The position numbers and the translations under genes were made by a program. Below, one piece after another: positions 35,653-44,011 of a stretch of DNA of 64,000 bases. Location: positions 111,938 to 175,937 of the forward strand of contig NZ_MSSW01000008.1 of NCBI RefSeq assembly GCF_002150685.1, in the 5' to 3' direction. This DNA is from Algoriphagus antarcticus. GTDB taxonomy: Bacteria > Bacteroidota > Bacteroidia > Cytophagales > Cyclobacteriaceae. How positions within the stretch are numbered: the stretch's first letter is position 1; the number at the start of each line of letters is the position of its first letter. The notes beneath the pieces are model-generated. The model saw only the letters and a program-made list of their open reading frames with translations. It did not search any database and was not told the origin of the DNA.

Positions 35653-36231
35653 ATGAATTATGTGCTACTAGCTCTCAGCTGGATCGTATTTTATACACTT
35701 CATTCTATTCTGGCTGCATCCAAGTTAAAAAGAATTTTGGAGGGAAAATGGGGAAATGCCTACAAATGGTATCGCTTGGCTTACACGCTGATCTCCTTGT
35801 TGCTTTTCCTCGGCATCGTGATCCAAGCGCTGCTGATTCCTAAAAGCCTTTTGATCAACAAGGGTGATCTGACCAATTATCTAGGCTATATGCTCGCAGG
35901 ATTTGGGACTATTATCGTTTCAAAATCAAGCAAACACTATTCAGTAATGCGGTTTCTTGGGTTTGCGACTTCATCAAAAGAAGATGAAACCTTAGTTACT
36001 ACTGGTTTATACTCAAAGATTCGTCATCCGCTTTATGCAGGATTAGTGCTGATTTTTCTCGGCTATTTTCTTTTTGCAGGGACGATAAGCGCTACCGTTC
36101 ATGTTGCTTGCTTACTTTTATATTTACCTTTTGGGATATATTTTGAGGAAAAAAACCTGATAATCCAATTTGGCGAGGCCTACCAGAAATACAAGGGAGA
36201 AGTCCCAGCAATCATCCCAAAGCTTTGGTAA
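35653..36231 (+). CDS. Membrane methyltransferase of the ICMT/PEMT (NnrU-like) family
   Basis: A 192-aa polytopic protein with four to five transmembrane helices. The C-terminal signature TGLYSKIRHPLYAGLVL, followed by FGIYFEEKNLIIQFGEAYQKYK, is the SAM-binding RHPxYxG...EExxL pattern of isoprenylcysteine and phospholipid N-methyltransferases. The substrate in bacteria is generally unknown. It is divergent from the dehydrogenase gene with a 36-bp gap. Confidence 0.82.
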   Translation: MNYVLLALSWIVFYTLHSILAASKLKRILEGKWGNAYKWYRLAYTLISLLLFLGIVIQALLIPKSLLINKGDLTNYLGYMLAGFGTIIVSKSSKHYSVMRFLGFATSSKEDETLVTTGLYSKIRHPLYAGLVLIFLGYFLFAGTISATVHVACLLLYLPFGIYFEEKNLIIQFGEAYQKYKGEVPAIIPKLW

Positions 36232-36274
36232 TACTTTTGAAAATTGAGTCTTGAATTTGCCATTGATCCTCGAT

Positions 36275-36877
36275 TCAGTCTAACCTCGGCAAGCTTAACT
36301 TATACTTCATAGAAAGTAGTCTGATCACTATAATCACTGCAATGGAAATCAACAAATTCATATCCCTTGGAACCTCGTAATAATTAAGAACCAAGTAAAC
36401 AATTGCCCCAGCCAAGCAGGCAGAAGCATAGATTTCTTTGCGGAAAAGAATTGGAATTTCATTGGTCAACGTATCCCGGATCACGCCACCCATCACAGCC
36501 GAAAACATCCCCATCATAGCTGCAATCTCTGGTCTCATGCCCAAACTAAGAGCTTTCTCCACTCCAAGTACAGTGAAAAATGCAATCCCAAGCGTGTCAA
36601 ATAAAAAGAAAGTTTTCCGAAGTCTGCTTAGAAAAGTGGGGAAAATAAATGCAGCCAAAATCCCTGCAAATATCGCGTAGAGAAACCACACATCGGCGAT
36701 CCAAACTAGCGGATAGCTATCCAGTAAAATATCCCTAAGCGTACCGCCACCAATAGCCGTGATAAAACCTGTAAAGCCAGCACCAAACAAATCATGCTCA
36801 AGCTCTCGAATAGCCAATGCCCCTGATATCGCCAAAACAAAGGTTCCTACTAATTCCAATCCGTATTGTAAATCCAT
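36275..36877 (-). CDS. TRIC-family (UPF0126) cation channel
   Basis: A 200-residue membrane protein with seven predicted helices, made of two repeats each bearing a glycine-rich motif: AIGGGTLRDILLD (about 41-53) and VMGGVIRDTLTNE (about 128-140). This arrangement defines prokaryotic trimeric intracellular cation channels. The physiological role is uncertain. Confidence 0.88.
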   Translation of the reverse strand: MDLQYGLELVGTFVLAISGALAIRELEHDLFGAGFTGFITAIGGGTLRDILLDSYPLVWIADVWFLYAIFAGILAAFIFPTFLSRLRKTFFLFDTLGIAFFTVLGVEKALSLGMRPEIAAMMGMFSAVMGGVIRDTLTNEIPILFRKEIYASACLAGAIVYLVLNYYEVPRDMNLLISIAVIIVIRLLSMKYKLSLPRLD

Positions 36878-36906
36878 TTAAAGATCATTCTTTCTGTTTT
36901 TTTCAT

Positions 36907-37095
36907 GCCGATGCAACTATCTGCATAAACATCTTATTTCGATTCGTGAAACACGAATCAAGGCGAAAAATAATGCTTTTAATCAGTTCGAGGCTGCGTC
37001 CTCAAGACAGATCTTCAGCCTTAGACTTAATCACGCCGATGATTGTGTCTCCACAAACATCTAAATTCGGCAGGTTAGACAAGAATCGAGGCAAG
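36907..37095. repeat. Pair of imperfect ~60-bp direct repeats with an internal palindrome
   Basis: Two blocks starting at 36907 and 37035 share GCCGATG, AAACATC, TTCG, GAATC and AGGC at equal spacings over about 60 bp, offset by 128 bp. Inside the first, GATTCGTG-AAA-CACGAATC (36941-36959) is a perfect 8-bp-arm hairpin. The block fills the gap between two minus-strand genes. It could be a decayed dispersed repeat or a structured leader; no function can be assigned. Confidence 0.5.
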
Positions 37096-37142
37096 CAGGC
37101 TTTCGCTTAGCCCGTTTTCTCCAATCTCTAATCTTTAATTTT

Positions 37143-37754
37143 TCACTTCTCCGTCACGAAAACTCCCATTGCGCGCTGACCATGCACCACCACAGATTTA
37201 GGATGTTCCAGAAAATTCAAACCCATTTCTTGTAACTTATCCACATGAGATTCAGTGAGCAAAAACCTTTCAGAACCATCAGGAAGCAGGTAATTTCCTC
37301 CTCCTAGTGCTTGGCTTTTCTCCAAAATCCCTCCAAATGCAGTCGTCATCCGAAACCATAAAACCCCACCCGGCTTCAGCACTCTAAGCATTTCATTCAT
37401 CATCTGCCAAAAGTTACTCTCATCCTTTGCAAAATGTAGAACTGCCGAACAGATGACAGCGTCAAAAGCCTCCTGATGAAAAGGTATTTGCTCCAATCCA
37501 GCTACTTGAAATCGATGCGCATCATAACTCTTGTCCAAGCTCTTTGCCAAGTATCGACAGTATTGAATCGCCACTTCGTTCTGATCTATACCAAATACTT
37601 GATAGCCTTCATTGATGAAATAGACAGCATTTCTTCCTTCCCCACAGCCAGCATCCAGGATTTTCATCTCGGCTGAAAACCTGCCTTTCAGAATCTGATC
37701 CAGCAAGTAAATATCGATATTACCAAGTAATTTATTCAGTTCGGAGATTGTCAT
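37143..37754 (-). CDS. Class I SAM-dependent methyltransferase
   Basis: A 203-aa Rossmann methyltransferase with motif I LDAGCGEGRNAVYF (about 34-47), an acidic FGIDQNE, and FDAVICSAVLHFAKDE around motif IV. The pattern is close to the TehB/UbiE-like Methyltransf_11/25 group. Its start overlaps the end of the patatin gene by 23 bp, implying coupled translation. Substrate unknown. Confidence 0.82.
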   Translation of the reverse strand: MTISELNKLLGNIDIYLLDQILKGRFSAEMKILDAGCGEGRNAVYFINEGYQVFGIDQNEVAIQYCRYLAKSLDKSYDAHRFQVAGLEQIPFHQEAFDAVICSAVLHFAKDESNFWQMMNEMLRVLKPGGVLWFRMTTAFGGILEKSQALGGGNYLLPDGSERFLLTESHVDKLQEMGLNFLEHPKSVVVHGQRAMGVFVTEK

Positions 37755-38643
37755 TTTCCCATTTGTCTAAGGCTTGAATTGCTTTTACCCGACCTATTTC
37801 TATCAGTTCTTCCGCACGGTGAAATTCCAAAGTACCCGCTTGATTTCTTGCTACCTGAATCGAAACATCCACCTGAAATTTCTCAATCAATAAGGCCGAA
37901 AACCTATCTTGGAGCAAGTCAAACGAGCGTGTCATCAGGCTAATCGAACTGAGCGAAGCTGGCTTTTCTTCCTTTATTTGCTCTGGAAAATACTGTCGCA
38001 TTTTAGTACGATAGTCCGTTACCCAAGTGGGCATAGATATATAGCTTTTGCCAGTTGCATCTTTTTTTGGAGATATCACCAATTCAGAATCGCCGGCATT
38101 CAAACCAACCACAACAATCATATTTTCTTCTGTCTTTTGCAAAAGAGAAAGCGGCACAGGATTTAGGACGCCACCATCGATCAACTCATGTCGATTAAAG
38201 CGTGCAGGCTGAAAAACTGTAGGAATACTTCCCGAAGCCCTAATGACATCATACAAACTCCCTTCCCTAAAAATTATTTCTTTTCCGTTGATATAATCAA
38301 CTGCATTGCAATAGAAGGGAATATCAAAATCCTCAATATTACAATCCTCCACCACTTTTTTCAAGGCGTTAAAGACCTTTTCTCCTTTGATAAATCCTCT
38401 ACTGGAAAAAGTGAAATCCATCAAGGAAAACACATCAAGCCTATCCAAATGACAAATCCAATCTTTGAATTCCTCCATTTTACCAGCCGCATACATACCA
38501 CCGACTAGTGCGCCAGCAGAGCAACCTGCAATCTCAGAAATGTGGTAGCCCCGCTTTTCCAGCTCTTCGATCACACCCACATGCGCTAGTCCCCGAGCTC
38601 CACCGCTGCTCAAAACCAATGATACCGATTTCCTTTTCTCCAT
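37732..38643 (-). CDS. Patatin-like phospholipase (RssA-type)
   Basis: A 303-aa lipid acyl hydrolase. The oxyanion GGARG is at residues 14-18, the nucleophile elbow GCSAG at 40-44 (Ser42), and the catalytic Asp is in the later LIDGG. There is no signal peptide or barrel, so it is a cytoplasmic or inner-membrane-associated form, unlike the outer-membrane patatins. It overlaps the downstream methyltransferase gene. Confidence 0.88.
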   Translation of the reverse strand: MEKRKSVSLVLSSGGARGLAHVGVIEELEKRGYHISEIAGCSAGALVGGMYAAGKMEEFKDWICHLDRLDVFSLMDFTFSSRGFIKGEKVFNALKKVVEDCNIEDFDIPFYCNAVDYINGKEIIFREGSLYDVIRASGSIPTVFQPARFNRHELIDGGVLNPVPLSLLQKTEENMIVVVGLNAGDSELVISPKKDATGKSYISMPTWVTDYRTKMRQYFPEQIKEEKPASLSSISLMTRSFDLLQDRFSALLIEKFQVDVSIQVARNQAGTLEFHRAEELIEIGRVKAIQALDKWENDNLRTE

Positions 38644-38703
38644 AATATTTAAGGAATAATCAACTAAATTGAAGCCGAAAAGTCCTCAACGAAAGTACAC
38701 ATT

Positions 38704-39126
38704 ATGAGCCAATTTAAACCCTTTCATCTGGCTTTCCCTATTAGGGATATAGCAGAGACACGCGCATTTTATGGCGATCTTCTTGGTTGTGAGATCGGTA
38801 GAAGTACCGACAAATGGATAGATTTTAACTTCTTTGGACATCAACTCTCAGCCCACATAAAGCCTGAGGAGTTGGCTTTGGCCCAAACAAATACGGTGGA
38901 TGGAAAGCACGTTCCAGTCCGGCATTTCGGAGCAATTTTGCCCTGGGGCGAATGGCATGAATTGGCTGATAAACTAAAAGCTCATAGGATAGAGTTCGTG
39001 ATCGAGCCTTACATCCGTTTTCAGGGTGAGGTAGGGGAGCAGGCGACTATGTTCTTTCTCGATCCCTGCGGAAATGCGCTGGAGTTCAAATCCTTTCAAG
39101 ACGAAACTCAGATTTTCGCTAAATAA
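38704..39126 (+). CDS. VOC-family (glyoxalase/dioxygenase-like) protein
   Basis: A 140-residue two-module beta-alpha-beta-beta-beta protein. The first module opens with [23 protein letters not shown], and the second ends with [15 protein letters not shown] carrying the usual metal-ligand Glu. His residues at HLAF and in RHFG are candidate metal ligands. The 140-aa length suits a stand-alone VOC metalloenzyme of unknown substrate. It is 9 bp upstream of the aminotransferase gene, so probably in an operon with it. Confidence 0.85.
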   Translation: MSQFKPFHLAFPIRDIAETRAFYGDLLGCEIGRSTDKWIDFNFFGHQLSAHIKPEELALAQTNTVDGKHVPVRHFGAILPWGEWHELADKLKAHRIEFVIEPYIRFQGEVGEQATMFFLDPCGNALEFKSFQDETQIFAK

Positions 39127-39135
39127 ACAAGCCCT

Positions 39136-40197
39136 TTGAAAAATCATTACCTGAACTCAGGAATAGGTCGAACGATCAACATAGAAGGAAAAGAATACCT
39201 TTATTTCAGCGGAACCTCCTACTTGGGCATTGCTCAAGACAAGACTTTTCTGAAGGCTTTATCAGACAATCTATTTCTCTTTGGTGCGAATCACGGACAA
39301 AGCAGAATTAATACTATACGTCTGCAGGTTTTTGATGACTTTGAAAATCACTTCTCTCAGAAAGCTGGATCTGAAGCTGCGGCCGTTCTGAGCTCTGGGT
39401 ATCTTGCAGGAATCGCAGCCTGGAAATCACTCGCTAAAGATGCAGATGAAATATGGATAGCACCAGATGCACATACTGCAATAATCCCAGATAATCTTTC
39501 TCCTTCCATTGAATTTAATTTTATACAATGGAAAAAGCATTGCCTAAAACAATCTGAAATCCTCTCTCCAAGAAAAATTTTACTCATTGGAAATGCGGTT
39601 GATCCGTTTGCCTGTGAAATTCATGATTATGATTGGGTAAGAGAAATAGCTCAAAAACATGAGATAAGTCTCTTGATAGACGACAGTCATGCTTTTGGAG
39701 CGGTTGGAAATAGTATCTATGGCACTTACCAAAAGTGGGCTGATCCTTCTATCAACTTACTGGTTTCGGGTTCTTTGGGAAAAGGCTTGGGTTTGCCGGC
39801 AGGAATAATTTTAGGTGAAGAAACGCAAATCTACCAAATCAAAGCAACTCCACTTTTTGGAGGAGCATCTCCTGGTTCGCCTGCTCATCTGAAAACATTC
39901 TTGGATATGGAGAAACTCTACTTGAAGAAAAAAAGCTGGCTACAAGATGCCTGTGGGATTTTTGCTCAGGAAACTGCAAATATTCAGCAATTGCATGGAA
40001 GTAGAAACTTCCCTGCATTCGCCTACAGCGACGATAAGTGGGTTAAAGAATTCGAAAAAGCGGGAATTATTACTTCTTCATTTCCTTATCCGACCGCTGA
40101 TAGCCCGAGTGTAAACAGAATAGTAATTTCTGCCTATCATGTGTTGGGAGACTTAATCTATCTCAATCAAGTGATCCACAATTTGTCCAGCTTATGA
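39136..40197 (+). CDS. PLP-dependent aminotransferase/alpha-oxoamine synthase-like protein (BioF/KBL fold)
   Basis: A fold-type I PLP enzyme of 353 aa. The Schiff-base lysine is K216 in SGSLGKGLG, and the cofactor Asp is in LIDDSHAFGAVG. The glycine-rich GANHGQSR segment near 50 matches alpha-oxoamine synthases. It is shorter than typical BioF/KBL (about 390). Translation seems to start at TTG 39136, because no ATG lies before the conserved N-terminal SGTSYLGIA. The stop overlaps the start of the next gene (ATGA). Confidence 0.82.
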   Translation: MKNHYLNSGIGRTINIEGKEYLYFSGTSYLGIAQDKTFLKALSDNLFLFGANHGQSRINTIRLQVFDDFENHFSQKAGSEAAAVLSSGYLAGIAAWKSLAKDADEIWIAPDAHTAIIPDNLSPSIEFNFIQWKKHCLKQSEILSPRKILLIGNAVDPFACEIHDYDWVREIAQKHEISLLIDDSHAFGAVGNSIYGTYQKWADPSINLLVSGSLGKGLGLPAGIILGEETQIYQIKATPLFGGASPGSPAHLKTFLDMEKLYLKKKSWLQDACGIFAQETANIQQLHGSRNFPAFAYSDDKWVKEFEKAGIITSSFPYPTADSPSVNRIVISAYHVLGDLIYLNQVIHNLSSL

Positions 40198-41429
40198 AAT
40201 TTATTGCGCAACTAACATTAATCGGAATTCTGATCACTTCCTGCTCGCCAAAAGAAAAAGTGCCTTTTGAAGATAGATTGGCCAATTATCCAACTCTGGA
40301 AAAGGTGTTGCGAGATGTGGATAAGTATCACGTTCAGATTATCTACACGCAGATCGAACGCAATGAACATGGAAACCCGATGATGACTGATTATACAGTC
40401 AATCTGGACGATGAGCGTTATTTTTATCCAGCTTCAACTGTCAAATTACCTGTTGCATTACTTGCTTTAGAATGGCTGGAGGAGCAGAATATCGAGGATT
40501 TAGATGCTCAAACCACTATGCTGATCGATTCGATTCGTCCCTCGCAAATCCCCGCTTTGGTAGATTTCTCTTCAAAAGATTCTTTACCTAGCATAGCGCA
40601 TTACATCAAAAAGATTTTGCTTGTTTCAGATAACGATGCCTATAATAGACTGTATGAATTGTTGGGGCAAGATTACATCAACCAAAAACTCATATCAAAA
40701 GGACTGGAACATACGATTATCAATCATAGGCTTAGCTATTCAGCCAGCGCAGAGCAGAATAGAATTGTCAATCCTATTCGCTTCGTGGATACAGCTGGTA
40801 AAGTGATTTTGGAGATTCCGGAGCGAACTATAGAAACTACCTATTCAAATGTGGAAAACCCAACAATCGGAAATGCCTATTACGATGGAGATTCACTGGT
40901 AGCACTCGGAATGGATTTTACATTCAAGAATAGAATGGCACTTTCTGATTTTCACGGAATAGTGGAAAGAATTATGTTCCCTAGGTCGTTTGTAGAATCA
41001 AAGAGATTTGCACTCAATGAGGAACACAGGGAGTTTGTTTTGAAATACATGAGCATGCTTCCCGCGGAGAGCAATTTTCCCAGCTATCCTGCTTCAGAAT
41101 ATTGGGACAGGTATTCCAAATTCTATTTAGACGGAAATGACAAAACTGATTTCCCAGCGAACATTCGTATTTTTAATAAAACAGGAGAAGCTTACGGACA
41201 CTTGATCGATGCAAGTTATTATGTGGATTTCAAAAAGGACATTGAGTTTTTTGTATCGGCAGTCATCTATGTGAATGCTGACGAAACGCTCAATGATGAC
41301 GAGTATGAATATGATCAAATTGGCTTTCCTTTCTTCGCAGAACTAGGGGACTATCTCTACCAATTAGAATCTGAAAGGAAAAAGAAGATTCCAGCGGATT
41401 TGAAAGAGTTTAAATTTGAGTATAAGTAA
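40194..41429 (+). CDS. Lipoprotein serine hydrolase of the class A beta-lactamase fold
   Basis: A 411-aa lipoprotein with a lipobox ending at C17 (LITSC). All three class A motifs are present: S81-T-V-K84, S-D-N near 145-147, and K-T-G at 329-331. The protein is over 100 residues longer than true class A enzymes and the KTG surroundings differ, so it is more likely a cell-wall or peptide hydrolase than a resistance determinant. It overlaps the aminotransferase gene by 4 bp. Confidence 0.82.
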   Translation: MKFIAQLTLIGILITSCSPKEKVPFEDRLANYPTLEKVLRDVDKYHVQIIYTQIERNEHGNPMMTDYTVNLDDERYFYPASTVKLPVALLALEWLEEQNIEDLDAQTTMLIDSIRPSQIPALVDFSSKDSLPSIAHYIKKILLVSDNDAYNRLYELLGQDYINQKLISKGLEHTIINHRLSYSASAEQNRIVNPIRFVDTAGKVILEIPERTIETTYSNVENPTIGNAYYDGDSLVALGMDFTFKNRMALSDFHGIVERIMFPRSFVESKRFALNEEHREFVLKYMSMLPAESNFPSYPASEYWDRYSKFYLDGNDKTDFPANIRIFNKTGEAYGHLIDASYYVDFKKDIEFFVSAVIYVNADETLNDDEYEYDQIGFPFFAELGDYLYQLESERKKKIPADLKEFKFEYK

Positions 41430-41437
41430 AATTTTGA

Positions 41438-41662
41438 TTGATGGATCCGGAAAAGGGAAAAGAACGATTTATTAAGCACTTCACGCCATATCGTAAGTAT
41501 TGGTGGAAGCTTACCCTACCAGGAGCTATTTTCTTCGCATTAGGCACACATTTCTTGATCAATAGAACCATCTCATGGGACTTTCTGAAGAGCGAGGAGT
41601 TCTATTTGAAATTGTTTGTCTATCTGATTTTCACCTCGTTTACTAATTACTATATTTTGTGA
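41438..41662 (+). CDS. Small two-helix membrane protein, cluster member 1
   Basis: 74 residues with two hydrophobic segments (about 22-40 and 55-72) joined by a polar linker. It shares the general plan of the three small proteins downstream (basic N-terminus, W/Y-rich helix 1 with LP, then helix 2) but is the most diverged. It starts 8 bp after the lipoprotein hydrolase. Function unknown. Position directly upstream of a 144-bp repeat suggests that the repeat invaded, or was duplicated within, a run of related genes. Confidence 0.6.
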   Translation: MMDPEKGKERFIKHFTPYRKYWWKLTLPGAIFFALGTHFLINRTISWDFLKSEEFYLKLFVYLIFTSFTNYYIL

Positions 41663-41800
41663 TTATACGGAATCTTGCCAGAAGAAAATTTATAGGATCG
41701 AAGGTCCAAAGACACATTGAATTCTGGTTTACTTCGGTCTTCGGTCTTCCAACCCGTTGACCAAAGAGAATTCGCTTACTGGCAGAAAAGCGTACATACA
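41657..41800 (+). repeat. 144-bp direct repeat, copy 1
   Basis: This block is about 90% identical to 42881-43024 over exactly 144 bp, in the same orientation. It begins TTGTGATTATACGG and ends with GCAGAAAA(G/A)CGTACATACA. Near its ends it carries TTGCCAG and CTGGCAG, a short imperfect inverted pair. Together the copies bracket three small membrane-protein genes. Confidence 0.88.
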
Positions 41801-41870
41801 TACTATATTTTCTATAGACCTAATACTCGACATCATCTTGGAAGAAACCGTAAACAAAGCTCATAAAATC

Positions 41871-42116
41871 ATGAAACAGAAAAAATTACCTTTTACCTAT
41901 CGGTCGCTAGCTCATTTTTACTTCGTCTTCATTCTTCCTACGGCAGTATTGTTTATTATCATTTCAGAGCTTTTCAATGATAACCCTTTCTCTCTGGATC
42001 AACTGAGGAGCCCAGGTTTTTGGCTAGGTTTCTTCGCTTTTCAGATAGTATTTGGAACTTGTATGTACTTTTGGGATTACAAATCTCGATCGAAGGATCT
42101 TAGAGAAAATTCCTGA
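41871..42116 (+). CDS. Small two-helix membrane protein, cluster member 2
   Basis: About 81 residues when started at ATG 41871. A longer frame from 41757 runs through the repeat and lacks the family pattern. It contains LPFTYRSLAHFYFVFILP, then a second helix ending FGTCMYFWDYKSRSKDLRE. The (F/P)xYRSxxxFxxxxxLP motif and charged KxxSKxxRE tail are shared with the next two genes. Function unknown; probably an inner-membrane protein. Confidence 0.65.
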   Translation: MKQKKLPFTYRSLAHFYFVFILPTAVLFIIISELFNDNPFSLDQLRSPGFWLGFFAFQIVFGTCMYFWDYKSRSKDLRENS

Positions 42117-42149
42117 TCGAAGTGCGAGCAAGCAAAGTCAATTCTAAGT

Positions 42150-42425
42150 ATGAAAAAAAACGAAGCCACAACTCCCCCCACAAAGAAGAAGAAAATCCAC
42201 TTCGTTTACCGCTCATTTTTTAACTTCTGGTTGGCAGTTATACTTCCAGCCAGCCTTATTACCACGATTGTAATTCAGTTATTCAAAAGCGACCCGCTTT
42301 GGCTGTACTTTTTCGAATTGCCATCTACCTATGTCAAAATCTTGCTATTTCAATTGATATTCGGGACTTGGCTTTACTTTAAAGAGTACAAGCCGAAATC
42401 AAAGAAATTTAGAGAAGAAGCCTGA
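42150..42425 (+). CDS. Small two-helix membrane protein, cluster member 3
   Basis: 91 residues: a Lys/Thr/Pro-rich N-terminus, then FVYRSFFNFWLAVILPASL and a second helix followed by KEYKPKSKKFREEA. It is clearly paralogous to the genes on both sides, and intergenic spacers of about 33 bp share GATCG...GCAAG segments. It is part of a tandem expansion. No known family is recognised. Confidence 0.68.
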   Translation: MKKNEATTPPTKKKKIHFVYRSFFNFWLAVILPASLITTIVIQLFKSDPLWLYFFELPSTYVKILLFQLIFGTWLYFKEYKPKSKKFREEA

Positions 42426-42457
42426 TCGGAATCCAAGCAAGTAGATTTAAGTCTCTT

Positions 42458-42724
42458 ATGAAAAAACACCAAGCTAAACGTCCTGCAGAAAAAAAGCATA
42501 CCCCCTTTATTTATCGCTCATTTTTCAACTTTTGGGTAGCAGTTGTCCTACCTGGTACATTACTGGCTTTGGTAATCTCAAAGTTGTATTACGATAATAC
42601 CATCAATTTTGAGCCTCTAAATGAGCCCTCAACTTGGCTTTACTTTGTAATTCTTCAGATATTTACAAGTTTTTTCAGCTACATCTGGGTTTATAGTACA
42701 AAGGCAAAAAAGTATCGTGAGTAG
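42458..42724 (+). CDS. Small two-helix membrane protein, cluster member 4
   Basis: 88 residues with FIYRSFFNFWVAVVLPGTL in helix 1, a polar linker, and helix 2 ending YIWVYSTKAKKYRE. It is the closest relative of member 3 in the first half. It is the last gene before a 340-bp gap containing the second copy of the 144-bp repeat. Confidence 0.66.
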   Translation: MKKHQAKRPAEKKHTPFIYRSFFNFWVAVVLPGTLLALVISKLYYDNTINFEPLNEPSTWLYFVILQIFTSFFSYIWVYSTKAKKYRE

Positions 42725-42880
42725 CTTTATTACAACCAAAAAAAATGTATTTCCTCTTTGTTGAAACGGGATCACAAAAACAACAGAGTATTTGGTTACA
42801 AATATCGAATCAGTCATTCTTTTTACTGCCAGTCTATTCGTAGATATCACGCTACTGGCATCAATCAGTATAATAAGATA

Positions 42881-43024
42881 TTGTGATTATACGGAATCTT
42901 GCCAGTAGAAAATTTATTGGATCTAAGGTCCAAAGACATATTGAATTCTGGTTTACTTCTGTCATCGGTCTTCCAACCCGTTGACCAAAGAGAATTCGCT
43001 TACTGGCAGAAAAACGTACATACA
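42881..43024 (+). repeat. 144-bp direct repeat, copy 2
   Basis: This partner of 41657-41800 lies in the 339-bp gap before the deacetylase gene, ending about 40 bp before its start codon. Just upstream, ACTGCCAG and CTACTGGCA form another inverted pair (about 42826-42860). The repeat could carry a promoter for the deacetylase or be a non-autonomous element. The rest of the gap shows no gene. Confidence 0.88.
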
Positions 43025-43063
43025 GATAAGATATTTATACCTTGGACTAAATAACAACCCAAG

Positions 43064-44002
43064 ATGAAAAACCTACGCTACTCCCTATTCCTTTTGGCTT
43101 TCTTGCCTACAGTTACTTTTTCCCAAAACCTAGCTGAAAAACTAGGTTATGCCAAGGACGCTAAACTTATCATCATCCATGCAGATGATGTGGGAGTATC
43201 ACATTCTGAAAACAAGGCTACGTTTGAAGCTTTGAAGAAAGGAATAGTCAACTCCACCAGCATGATGGTGCCAGTAAGTTGGTCTGCGGAAGCTGCGAAA
43301 ATGGCGGAGGAAATGCCTGATTTGGATATTGGGATTCATATCACGCTAACCAATGAGTGGGAGAATTTCAATTGGGGTCCGGAAGCTGGACGTACAGCAG
43401 TACCCGGACTGGCAAATGAAAGCGGTCATATGTATAAAGACTGCGGACCCGTAGCTATGAATGCTAGCCCTGCTGAAGTAGAGGAAGAAATCAGAGCCCA
43501 GATCAAAGCTGCAAATCAAATGGGTATCACTCCCACACATTTGGACTCACATATGGGTTGTGTATTCTATGGACGTCCGGAATATCTGAGGTCATATTTG
43601 AAAATAGCTGAAGAGTTGAAGATCCCAGTCTTACTCAACACACAGATTGTGGAAGGAATCATCAAACCAAATTCGGCTCTTTTTGAAGGTATAAACGTGG
43701 ATATGTTCCCCATAATCGATCAGCTAATTATGGCTGAACCAGAAAATTACACATCTGGAATGGAAAACTTTTATACGGATGCATTGAATAATCTGAAACC
43801 TGGTTTTAACGTGATTCTGATTCATCTGGCATTTGATGATGAGGAGATGAATGCAGTGACAGCAGGTCATGACACCTATCATGCACCTTGGAGGCAGGCG
43901 GATTTTGATTTTTTCACTAGTGAAAAAGCCAGAGAACTCATCGAAAAAAACAACATCAAATTGATCACTTGGAGAGAAATCAGAAAAACTCTCGAAAAAT
44001 AA
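43064..44002 (+). CDS. Secreted ChbG/HpnK-family carbohydrate deacetylase
   Basis: A 312-aa YdjC-like deacetylase, exported by a signal peptide (LFLLAFLPTVTFSQ). Metal-binding features are the DD of IIHADDVGVSHSEN (about 36-46), the His of THLDSHMG, and a late IHLAF histidine. The family removes acetyl groups from sugars such as diacetylchitobiose. The next gene, 9 bp away, is a glycosidase-like lipoprotein, so the pair probably processes an acetylated glycan in the periplasm. Confidence 0.85.
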   Translation: MKNLRYSLFLLAFLPTVTFSQNLAEKLGYAKDAKLIIIHADDVGVSHSENKATFEALKKGIVNSTSMMVPVSWSAEAAKMAEEMPDLDIGIHITLTNEWENFNWGPEAGRTAVPGLANESGHMYKDCGPVAMNASPAEVEEEIRAQIKAANQMGITPTHLDSHMGCVFYGRPEYLRSYLKIAEELKIPVLLNTQIVEGIIKPNSALFEGINVDMFPIIDQLIMAEPENYTSGMENFYTDALNNLKPGFNVILIHLAFDDEEMNAVTAGHDTYHAPWRQADFDFFTSEKARELIEKNNIKLITWREIRKTLEK

Positions 44003-44011
44003 AATCTGTTT

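Noticed and set aside
40194..41429. Antibiotic-resistance class A beta-lactamase
   Set aside because: The three motifs are present, but the protein is much longer, is a lipoprotein, and sits in an ordinary gene cluster; a cell-wall or peptide hydrolase role is more likely.
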